This document shows positions 32,062 to 42,300 of a stretch of DNA of 64,000 nt, piece by piece (positions within the stretch are counted from its first letter, which is position 1; each line of letters opens with the position of its first letter). The position numbers and the translations under genes were made by a program. Below the pieces are notes generated by a model. The model worked only from the letters and a program-made list of their open reading frames with translations, made no database searches and was not told the origin of the DNA. Source of the stretch: Lineus longissimus (Eukaryota > Nemertea > Pilidiophora > Heteronemertea > Lineidae); NCBI RefSeq assembly GCF_910592395.1, contig NC_088322.1:374001-438000 (forward strand). Reading direction: 5' to 3'.

Positions 32062-35000
32062 TTTTCTTTATTATTATTATTAAAAACATTTTTATAGCGC
32101 TTAACGTTGCTAAAACTTCTAAGCGCTTTACAATTTATAATAAAACATAACATTAATACATGATAGAATAAAAGTCATTACTAAAAAAAAAAAAAAAAAA
32201 AAAAAAAACGTGCAAAGGATTCAAAAGAATTTCTTAAAAATATGAGTTTTTAGTGCAGTTTTAAAACGACCCAGGGTACTCTGGCCACGAACACTATTTG
32301 GAAGCTCATTCCATAGCTTTGGTCCCGCCACTGCGAATGCAGAGGAGCCTATCACCCGGTTTGTGCGGATTTCCTTACACAGACCCATTGTACTTGACCG
32401 CAGGGAGCGTGAGGGTTTGTAAACTTCCAAGCAGTCTGCGAGATATTTTGGTGCGTAATCATGTAGACATTTGTAGACCATTAGATTAACCTTGTACTCG
32501 AGCCTTGCTTTCAAAGGAAGCCAGTGGAGTGCGCACAGAACCGGAGTGATATGATCCCCTCTGGACACCCTAGTGACGAGACGAGCTGCCGAGTTTTGAA
32601 CCAGTTGAAGCTTACGCACATTGGCCTCAGAGATGTTATATAGCAGACTATTTGCGTAGTCCAACCGCGAGACAACTAAGGTCCGCACTGCACTTGTTGC
32701 TGCTGATTTACTGAGCAAAGATCTTATCTTGCTTATACGATAGAGATGGAAATTTGCCGCACGGCATACATTGTTAACATGCGTTTTCATGGACATTTCT
32801 CTGTCAAATGTTACACCAAGAATCTTGATGGTATCACTCAGCTCAATTTCAGTATCGCCAATTTTCAATTTCAGATCAGACACATACTTCTGTAGGTTCT
32901 TTACACATGCAAGGAAAAATTCGGTCTTACTGTCATTCAATTTCAATTTGTTTCTCACCATCCATTCCTTAATTGACTCAACACATAGTGTAAGGCTCGA
33001 AATAACATTTTGCACCCCGGTTGGGTTAGTTGGATCAAAGATAATGTAGAGACCACTGTCATCAGCAAACAGTATATATGGCAGGAGGAATGATCGGATA
33101 ATGTCGCCAAGAGGACTGTTGTATGCAGTGAACAAGAGAGGGCCCAGTACAGAACCCTGGGGAACTCCAAAAAGTAAGGGAACCTTATCTGATACAGCGT
33201 CTTTCACCGTCACCTCTTGTGACCTCCCCGTGAGATAAGATTTGAACCACTGCAATGCTGATCCGGTAACCCCGAATCTATTCTCAAGACGTTTGAGGAG
33301 AATTGGGTGGTCCAGTGTGTCAAAAGCAGCAGACAGATCCAGTGCCACAAACAGAACAGCTTTGTTAGAATCCATGGCATGGACAATATCGTTGTGAACT
33401 TTAAGCAAGGCAGTTTCTGTGCTATGCTTAGCTCGATATGCTGACTGCATTGGATCAAACAACCTGTTTGTGTCAAAGTGATCTGACAGCCTCTTTGACA
33501 CAACCTTCTCAACAACTTTTGACATGAAAGGAAGGTTTGATACTGGACGGTAATTTGACGATACCTCAGGGTCTAGAGAGGGTTTCTTCAGAAGCGGGCG
33601 CACACAAGCCTTTTTGTAACATTCTGGGAAAGTCCCACTTGACATTGATTCATTGACTACAAGTGTTAAAATCGGAAGAAGGTCCCCAATGGTCTTTTTT
33701 AGGAGCCATGTGGGGATAGGATCTATTTCGCATGACTTAGTAGCCATGGACAAAATTATCTTTTTCATTTCGTCTTCAGTAGCTGGAGTGAAACAGTCAA
33801 GTGGAATTCCTGAGAAAGCTTGTTCAAAAATCTCTGAAGGTGCATGTGTTGGCACACATTGTCAAGGTTCGTACGGATCTTGATGATCTTTTCACTAAAG
33901 AAGGTTGCAAAATCGTTTGCCACAACAGATGGGTCGCCCAATGGAAGGTGACAGTCACTATCATTAGTGAGCTCTTTAATCACATTGAATGTCTCCTTGA
34001 GGTTTCCTGTGCTAAGTCGTTCCTCGTAATAGTCCTTCTTTGCATTTCGAATAAGATTGACGACACACTCCCGTTGTGCCACAAACATTTGTCTGTGAAT
34101 CTCGAGTTTGGATGAAAACCATTTTCTCTCTAGCTGCCTCCGAAGATTCCGTGCTATGGCGATGTTCTCACTGAACCAAGGATTATTGGGTCTTGCTGTT
34201 ATACGTTGCGTTTTAAGGGGTGCCTTTCGATCAAGAGTTGACACAATTGCGTTGTTTAACGTTTCTGCCGTTTCATTCACTGAATTCCTTGGTTTACACT
34301 TGGCAAATTCTGCACAGATCTCACTTCCCAATTCTTTTGGACTGACGGATCGGTATTTGCGATAAGACTTCACAAGTTCGACATTGACCTTGGAGAGACT
34401 AAGCACCATTCCAATGGTGAAGTGGTCTGACAACTCGTGATTGCAAACCGTGACATCATTCACAATTCTGTCCTCATCCCTGACTATCACCAGGTCTAGG
34501 GTGTGCCCATGCTTATGGGTTGGCGACGTCACAAGTTGTGAAAGATTGTGAGAGTGAAGAATATCCTTAAACCGTCTCACCTCGGGAAGGTCCTTGTCTA
34601 CATGTATATTAAAGTCCCCGAGGATCAATAGCCGTTCCTTAGCCACAGATATCTCAGTCACCAACTGCTCAAATTCATCAAGGAAGTTGTTGACCGTGTG
34701 TTTACGAGACGGAGGACGATAGATCACGACACAAAGCAGTGGTGTAGGGTCCGATCGAATCAATGATTTTGAGCATTCAAACGTCACGAATGGTGTCGGT
34801 AACTTCCTCTGTGTCACTTTCAGACTGTCACAGTAACAGAGTCCTAAACCACCACCTCTCCCTTTGATTCGTGGGCTTTTGATAAACGAGAAACCTTCTG
34901 GGGTCAGCTGCTTAGTGATTGAATTGTCTAATTGCTCCTGAAGTCAAGTCTCAGAGAAAAATGCAAGATCAGCACCTTGCTCAATGATATGCTCACTGAT

Positions 35001-35572
35001 TTGAATGGCTTTGTTACGTACTGATCTGGCATTCAAAAGAATTACCTTTGCCTGGACACATTTCCTTTCTGGCATTATTGGAACTTGGATAAGGTTAGCT
35101 GGATTTGTTTTCGATTGAATGGCTCGTGGTCGTAATCCACTCAGACGAATTCCTGCCCTCTTTGATCTCCTGGTCTTATACCGATGAATACCATGGTCAA
35201 TGAGCGTCTTTTTCAATTGGTCTGAAACTGACACATGTGAACTGGTCCGAAACGATTTCAAGTCCCTTGGCATAAACATGGTGTGTACTTTAGCACTGTC
35301 CATTCTGTGTAAACATGTATACTGTACAACAATGTACACAGGACTAATGGAGGCTTTTGTAGGTCCTGGCTCAGTTCTTAGTCCAAGGAGAAGAACTAGA
35401 ATAAAACATAGCCAGAATGGTCCCATCGGCATGTGATATCGTAAACACGGTCCTATGTTGTTCACGAATAAGATGGTACAATTGTTTATGATGAATTAAA
35501 ACGGAATTAGGTAAAAAAGTGAAGTTTGTAAGAGAGGTAGAAGGAGCAGCTCCACTCAGCGCGTCACTTAAC
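32062..35572 (-). mobile_element. Nearly full-length CR1/L2-group LINE
   Basis: Both junctions can be placed because the flanks match an uninterrupted copy of the same host repeat. The sequence GGCAAGAATA...GATTT-TCTTTA at 32028-32066 and CACTTGTTCCAATACTTTC at 35573 are adjacent at 35763-35828. The 3' end (plus-strand low coordinates) is an (AAT)n tail preceded by TTGTAAAGCGCTTAGAAG and AGCGCTATAAAAATG. A run of about 26 A (plus strand) lies at 32182-32208. The 5' end holds a short untranslated leader. One long polyprotein frame carries endonuclease and RT; no separate first ORF was found. Confidence 0.88.
32221..35465 (-). pseudogene. LINE endonuclease-reverse transcriptase, one stop and one frameshift
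   Basis: The frame opens at 35465. It has a hydrophobic FWLCFILVLLLGL stretch followed by RTEPGP, a degenerate 2A-like site, and a basic linker. The AP endonuclease follows with LLNARSVRNKA, FFSET, LILGDFNIHVD and ELSDHF. A TGA at 34944-34946 replaces the tryptophan expected after SET. A one-base shift near 33862 changes frame before the RT. The RT has SSNYRPVSNLPFMSKV, ALDLSAAFDTLDH, GVPQGSVLGPLLF and the catalytic FADD. The C-terminal ITPVLCALHWLP and LWNELP motifs match the LINE at 5.7 kb. It would nick DNA and copy its RNA at the nick. With two lesions this copy is inactive but young. Confidence 0.9.
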
Positions 35573-36046
35573 ACTTGTTCCAATACTTTCAAAATGATTA
35601 GTTAGGAATAGACAGGTTACCTGTTGCATTATTTGTTTGAACACGTGATAGTGTGGATTGAACTGTCGCGCCACTGGGCGATGGGGTAGGAGGTAGAAAT
35701 TGGCTAGTTGGTGAAGATTCGGATTCTGATGTTGGAACAATAGTGAAATTGGAATCTGAAAATGGCAAGAATACAATAAAATTTGAAAAGAGGAATGATT
35801 TCTCTTTACACTTGTTCCAATACTTTCAAAATGATTAGTTAGGAGTAGACAGGTTACCTGTTGCATTATTTGTTTGAACACGTGATAATGTGGACTGAAC
35901 TGTCGTGCCACTGGGCGATGGGGTAGGAGGTAGAAATTGGCTAGTTGGTGAAGATTCGGATTCTGATGTTGGAACAATAGTGAAATTGGAATCTGAAAAT
36001 GGAAAAATTATGGGAAATTGTTTTGTTTGGAAATTAACATCTAATA
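35573..36046 (-). repeat. Tandem duplication of an exon with its introns, period 237 bp
   Basis: Copies 35573-35809 and 35810-36046 are highly similar from CACTTGTTCCAATACTTTC through the 135-nt exon. The LINE sits exactly at the outer edge of the first copy. Confidence 0.88.
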
Positions 36047-36347
36047 TAATATACCAAGAAATGACAGAAACCCTGAACTTAATACGATCTGTTACCCGTA
36101 GCACGATGTGACTTTTCATAGATTTTTGAAGTACTAGAAAGTGGTAGACTGTTACAGAATGCCATACATGTATCTTCATGTAAAATTTTAATGTAGGTTG
36201 GTTCATGTTCAATAGGAGAAAAACTGAAAATGTAATCATGAGGATACAACTGGATGATGCTACTGTAATACTGATATTACCTTCTGTTTCAGATACTTCT
36301 GATGGGAACATCCAAAGGTCATCTTCACTATCACTGTCAGAGTCATG
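35621..36347 (-). CDS. Host gene exons with tandem duplicated Ser/Pro-rich exon
   Basis: Minus-strand exons 36347-36281 (67 nt), 35992-35858 (135 nt) and 35755-35621 (135 nt), all with AG/GT borders. The first encodes HDSDSDSEDDLWMFPSEV. Each of the others encodes a nearly identical SNFTIVPTSESESSPTSQF...TNNATG block. Each duplicated exon starts with two bases and ends with one base of a codon, so it can be repeated without disturbing frame. The protein part is acidic, then Ser/Thr/Pro-rich and probably disordered. No domain was recognised. Neighbouring exons on either side were not found; on the 3' side the gene runs into the LINE. Confidence 0.55.
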
Positions 36348-36359
36348 CTGGGAAAAGTT

Positions 36360-36699
36360 GAATTAGGAACATTCAAAAAATGAAAGTGACTACTAGTATG
36401 CAATTAGACCACATAAATGCCTTGCCTGTATTGGTTCTTGAGTTGTGGGGCGGGCAAACTGACAGGGGAGGTCATTACACCACAGACGTTTCAGGTCTGT
36501 CACCATTAATATTTAAAGGTTCTTGAGTTAAGGAGCAGAATGCGAAAGAGCAATTGTTAATGTGGTGGCCATCTTGGATATGGACAGGGATATGGGGTCC
36601 GGTCCATAAGCTATAGGGAACCTCCCACCCCGGAGAATCAAAATCCTCAACTCCAGGTAATCGGTGCCAAGTCCAGACTCCGAGTCCACAGCCCCAAAA
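36360..36699. other. No gene seen
   Basis: Intron or intergenic sequence upstream of the duplicated-exon gene, with no recognised feature. Confidence 0.35.
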
Positions 36700-37030
36700 G
36701 TGGTGTTACATTAACACTTAAAATGAGTGTAACTGGAACACCCATTTGTAGTGTAGACAACCACCCGACACTAATTATTGGTGTCTAATTTTGAACACCA
36801 CAGACAAGTGTCGGCCCAAACACCCACATTAGGTGTCCAATTTTGAATACCTGAGGGGGGTGTTGTGGTAACACTAATAGTCAGTGTTGACAACTCGAAC
36901 ACCCATTTGTAGTGTAGACAACCACCCAACACCAATATTAGGTGTCCTGTTTTGAACACCACAGGCATGTGTCCACAGGCAAGTGTCGGGCGAACACTAC
37001 ACTACCAGGGTATTGACTCAACACAACTTT
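36700..37030. repeat. AACACC/GGTGTT-rich repeat
   Basis: Many copies of CAACACC, GGTGTT and AACACCCA in both orientations. A direct repeat of about 67 bp starts GAACACCCATTTGTAGTGTA at 36733 and 36898. Related sequence occurs at 38440-38575. Confidence 0.75.
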
Positions 37031-38435
37031 TAAGGGTTTATCCAACACTGCCAGTGAATGTATAAGGTACCGGTGTAACATCTGTGGTTGTTCCCCATGT
37101 GTCAGTGTTCCGAAACAATAGGCAGCCAGAGAGACCATGACTTTTCAAAAGGGGGAAACACAGAAAAACTTGTCAATCTATCTTTGGGCGTTCCCAAACA
37201 ATGAGGGGAAACACTCATAAACAGAAACACTCAAAAACATTACACCTGGGAATCGGGAAGGAGGGAAAAAATAAATGGTCGGGAAAATCGGGACAGAGCT
37301 GCCGTCGGGAAACGGGGTTTTTCTTATTTTACGGGAAACGGGATCTTTCATGTATTATCTGTATCGGGATCGCTGAAATCGCTTTATGTTCATGTCTTAT
37401 TTCTATCTCGCCATTTTCCTAAGACACTACTAACCCATTAAATCGGTCATATGTAATGTGACATATTCTCATAGTACTTGACTTATTATCACTTCCATGT
37501 TCAAGACTGCCAATGAGTTTGTGGTAAAAATTATCTCGTCAGTATGCTTTTTGCGCATTCACATTATACTGTCCCCATCATCATCGTGGGGCAGACGTGA
37601 TCGGAGACCGGTCATTCCAAAGGGTGGTCAGGGCATACCGTGGGTATGCGGTAGAACTAGACGATGTACCAACACGCATCGCTATGCAGGATGTCATCAC
37701 CTCCAGAAACTCTAGACTTCTTTCTGTTCTCAGATTCCAGGAAATCGCTTTTAAGCAGGTCTGGATTTAAAAATTTCGTGGGGGATCGACACCCCCAGAC
37801 CCATGCACAAGTCAGGGTCTACGGCCCTTCCAATCTCAGCCCCCTCCCCAAAGGCGTATTTCGGTAAAATGCTCCGACGCCTTACATTGTACTTCCAGGT
37901 ACATGTAATAAAGTGACATTCGACTGTCAACCAGCTTTGGTTGCAATAGAAGAGGCTAGGGCTGGAAACACATGTAGGCATCAGGTAGAGAGTAGAGCGA
38001 GAGGAGATCACGCGGGCAGAGAGAAAGCAGTTGAAATTTAAAATGGCGTTCCTGTATCGGCTGACGAAGACAGGCCGAAAATTGATTTTGATGATCAGGA
38101 CGACATCCAGGTTGATTTTTATGTCTGTGAGCTATTCAGATGGTGACAATGATGAAGCACCAAACTTCATGCTCGGTGGTACATACACGAACAAGATTTG
38201 GTAGAACGGCTTCCTGTGGATTATTAGACTATTTGATGAAATGGTTTGGCGAGCAGATTATTTTCCTTTTTCCCAGCATGACTAGGCATCTTAGATTGTA
38301 CTACTTGCATGTTGCATTCACACCATAACGTGCTACATTCCATTTAGCGGGATTCGGCCATTATTGCTGTCGGGAATCGGGATGGGCCATTAATTTTAGC
38401 GGGACGTCGGGACAGGTACCCCCCTTCCCCCTCCT
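37031..38435. other. No gene seen; fragments of unknown repeats
   Basis: CGGGAAACGGG and CGGGAATCGGGA motifs recur (37246-37350; 38360-38412). A segment with GGATCGACACCCCCAGACCC at 37783-37802 looks like part of a dispersed repeat. No frame or splice pattern I trust. Confidence 0.35.
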
Positions 38436-38439
38436 CTAT

Positions 38440-38575
38440 ATACTGGTGTTGGATGTGGCCAACACCCATTTGAACACCGAGAATAGGTGTTGACACTTGC
38501 CAACACCATCGTTCAACACCCAAACTTGGTATTGAATAGGAGCTGACACTCACTTCGGGTGTTGGCTAATGTGGC
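38440..38575. repeat. Second AACACC-rich repeat
   Basis: GGTGTTGGATGTGGCCAACA, CAACACCATCGTTCAACACC and GGTGTTGGC, related to 36700-37030. Confidence 0.65.
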
Positions 38576-38949
38576 AAACAGCTCAGTGGTAGGGCCTACA
38601 GATTATTATCAGTGGAGAAAATAAAGTTTGTTTTTGATGCCATAAAGGGTCTGAAGTATATGGGCTTTCAAAGGTCATTATCAAAAATACGTAAAAACAT
38701 TACAAGCAGTCGCACATTAGATGCACTGCAGACCATTTGGGCAAGAGCCAGTGCCAGTCCCAGTGCCAGCGTGCCAGTGCCAGGTATTGAACCAACCCCT
38801 TGTCACGTGACTGCCCGATGTGTCCTGTAGAAAAAACAGAGAAAAAATCTTGTACTCACCATTACAGAAATCTCTCTGTTCTCCATTGGACGTACAATGA
38901 GGAGGATGACGATACAAAGAACAGGGTGAGATGCGACTGCTTTCTGGTA

Positions 38950-39300
38950 AAAAAATGCGCCCAAAAATACGGAAATTCGCCAGATTTCAGCGATTTTCAC
39001 TTCGCCTCTCCTCGTCGAAATTTGCCTGGTATAAATTTCGCCAACGTTCAATGATAAAAACTTGTCGAAAAATCGTCGGGAATTCGCCGAAAGTTCGCCT
39101 GAAATTCGCCTGCAATTCGCCATAAAATCGCCGCTAATTCGCCAAAAATTCGCCGATAATTCGCCATAAATTCGCCGAAATTTGCCTTCAAAATCGCCCA
39201 AACTTCGCCAAACATCGTCAGAACTTCGCCAAAATTCGCCGGAGACTTTCGGCGAATTTAAGGCAAATTTGTGGCGTTTTTGGGGCGAATTACGGCGAAT
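38950..39300. repeat. TTCGCC-rich tandem repeat
   Basis: About twenty irregular 9-13 base units built on AATTCGCCNNAA, turning to the complementary GGCGAATTT at the end (39240-39300). Because both orientations occur, the end can fold back on the array. It lies directly before the first visible exon of the next host gene. Confidence 0.8.
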
Positions 39301-39321
39301 AAATTGGACAAGGCCCCTAAG

Positions 39322-42300
39322 ATGGTGAACCTGCTTCACCAGGTCATTAATATTATGCAAAATGACATTGCCTCGGAGTCGGAGGATGCTGCAAATAGGC
39401 CTACTCAGACTGACACGATGATCTCGAGTGTCCTCGAGCATGTCGAGAATGCGGATGTAACAGGTTCAATTTGAACAGTTTGAAGAGTTTATTCCCCCTT
39501 TAAGTCTGCTATGACCAATGGTTTAGCTCAGGTTATTTTGGGCCTTCACGGTCCCTGAGCCTTATGTCATTTCATTGCATGTGCTTTATCAGCTATTATT
39601 GTTTGTATAGTTTTCCTGGTCTACTGAGTTTCCCTCCAAATTCAGTTAGCCTTGGGATCCCGAACTGTGAACATGCATGTTGTAGACCTGGTCAGATGAG
39701 TTTAATATAAACATTTCCTCATATTTGATTTCTTCCTTTTCCTCCATCAACAATGTCACAAGGATTGGAACAGTGAATCTGTGGACCTGATGACTGATTT
39801 AATTCAGTATTACATTTGGGGGCTCAGCCGGGATGACCAAGTCTCGGACAACTCCCTACCATCCAATGGGCAATGGGCTTTGCGAACGGTATAACCGCAC
39901 CCTTTTGTCAATGTTGGGTACGTTGTCCGAGGACAAGAAGAGTAGTTGGTCGCTGTACCTCTCCACGTTGACGCATGCGTACAATTGTACGCGTCACGAT
40001 TCTACTGGATTCAGTCCGAATTTTCTAATGTTTGGCCGTGAGCCACTTCTTCCTGTAGATATCAATTATGGTCTCGGTACTCCTGATGTTGGCCCTAGTG
40101 AATCTTATAGTTCCTACATTAAATCTTTGCAGGAGCGTCTTGATTATGCATTCTCTATGGCTATAAAAAACCAGGGTACCGCTTCATGTAAGAATGAAGG
40201 GAGATATGATCTCAAAGCGAAAGCTTCTGTTCTTCAGACTGGTGATTGTGTTCTTGTCCGCAATGTCCACTTACGCGGTAGACATAAATTGGCTGACAAG
40301 TGGTCGACCGATGTTTATACTGTTGTGGGTCAACCAAACCCCAATATTCCGGTATTTTCGGTTCGCTCCTCGAAAGGAGGTAATCCGCGTGTTTTACACC
40401 GTAATTTGTTGATGCCAGTTGGAGAGATTAGAGATGAGGAAGTTGTGAAGACTCCGGCCCGGTCCAGTCGTACTCGCCCTGAGAAGGAAGTTGTTGTACA
40501 GCCTGCGATGAGTGATGACGAGGATGTCGATGTGATGATTTTGCCACGTGTTGATGAAGTTCCTTCTTCTTTTGCATCCGCTTCAACCGCCGATGTTCCA
40601 CATGGTGACAAACTTCCATCTTTTACATCCGTTAGATCTGATGCTGCACCTCCTTCTGATATTGTTCCGTCTACTTTGTCTACCGATTCTACCCCACCAT
40701 TATCCATTACAGATGTCGTTCCGGTCCAGCCCGCTGTTGTTGAGCCTGCGTCCCAGTCTTCGGTTGATGTTAGTGCGTCCGAGCATGCTGCTGTTGAGCC
40801 TGCGTCCCAGTCTTCAATTGATGTCAGCGCGTTCCAGCCTGCCGTAGATGCCAGTTTTCCTACTCCAGATGTGACCTTTCCTCCTCCACTGATAGATGTC
40901 GATACGCCGTCAGGAATTGCGCTTGACGAGACTTCGATCGCTGATGGTACTGTTCCGCCTCCAGTGGAATTTTCAACCGTTGGTCCAGTGGATGAGACGG
41001 TCCCTGTAGATGTTCCCCCTGGTGAATCCTCTGCTGAATTCCACGCAGCCCAGGATGACGAGGAAGAGAGTGCTCCGGAGGACAGCCCTGTTGCAGCCCC
41101 GAGGAGATCTAAGAGCGACCATAAACCGCCTGACCGTTTCAAGCCTTATCAGATGTATCAGCAACAGCCGCGCGCGCCGCCTGAGCCTTGGCGATCCAAG
41201 GTTGATTATTTTATGTCGCTTGCAAGCAAGCCTGACTTTGCGCAAAATCCCGCTATTCTTGACAAAGTTCTGTCTTTAATGAAGGATTGAATGATAGTTG
41301 GTTTTCAATTTTGCTGTAGACTCGTGATTATTTTCTGGTTTGAAATATATATAACATTTTGATTGAATGTTGGCTGGTTTTGGCAGGCCATGTCAATCAA
41401 GAGATTGTTTTCTACTTGAGTGTGTGTTTTCTTCTTTTGTTTCGATATTTCGTGGAGATTTATATCAAGTAATTCTTGGTATTGATATTTTGTACTGTAT
41501 GATTAGAGTCTGTATAGATTCCATAGATAATTCATCAGTACTTAGTCTGTTGCATCTCTACTCATATCAGTTATTCAAGGTTTTGTTTGACAGTTTATCA
41601 ATGTAAATCCCTTTTGGACTAAGGGTTTTTGGTCAAACAGTTACTAATTAATACCTTCCAGATGTTTTGTAAGTCATTTCCCTGCAATTTTCCTTTTTTC
41701 CCAATCTTGTATCATCTTATTGATTGTTGTTTTGTGGTGTGATGGTAAGATTGAGGAGGTCATTACCCCTTCTCTTCTATTATATCTTCTTGCAATGATC
41801 TTCAGTAAATCAAACAATACTACAATAGTTCTTCACAGTACCGTATTCTGATAATGATTCTAAACTTATATATTTCAGTATCTTGTCTATTCGCCTTAAT
41901 CTCGTTCTGATTCGTGCGATACAATTATTTTTCAGTGTGAACTCTAGAAGTTTACTGTCAATTTGTAAATATAATAATAATTCCATTTCTTGTAGCTCTT
42001 TACCTTATGGTGTTTTTCAGTTTTCAGGATGCTGGATTGAAATTTTCACTTATCAGTTTTTGTCTTTAATGATTCTGAATTCTGCTCTTTGATGGTTCCA
42101 TTCTTCCCTTCTTATTGTTTGAAGGTTTTGGTTTCGCATCTTTCTCAACTCGGTTTCGTTTTGAGTTTCACCTGGTATTTTGGGTTACATGTTTTTTTAT
42201 ATATGGTGTACATTTCTTTTATCTTTGGTAAATGTCAGGAGCCATTTTCTCTTGACAGGGGAATGTGTAACAGGTTTAATTTGAACAGTTTGAAGAGTTT

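Noticed and set aside
35564-36311. Histidine/proline-rich minus frames over the exon duplication
   Set aside because: Different frame from the one supported by splice sites; they run through splice junctions.
40330-41279. Minus-strand 270-codon frame opposite the 485-codon LTR frame
   Set aside because: Ser/Thr/Gly-rich complement of the Asp/Ser/Pro-rich coding tail; no motif or start signal.
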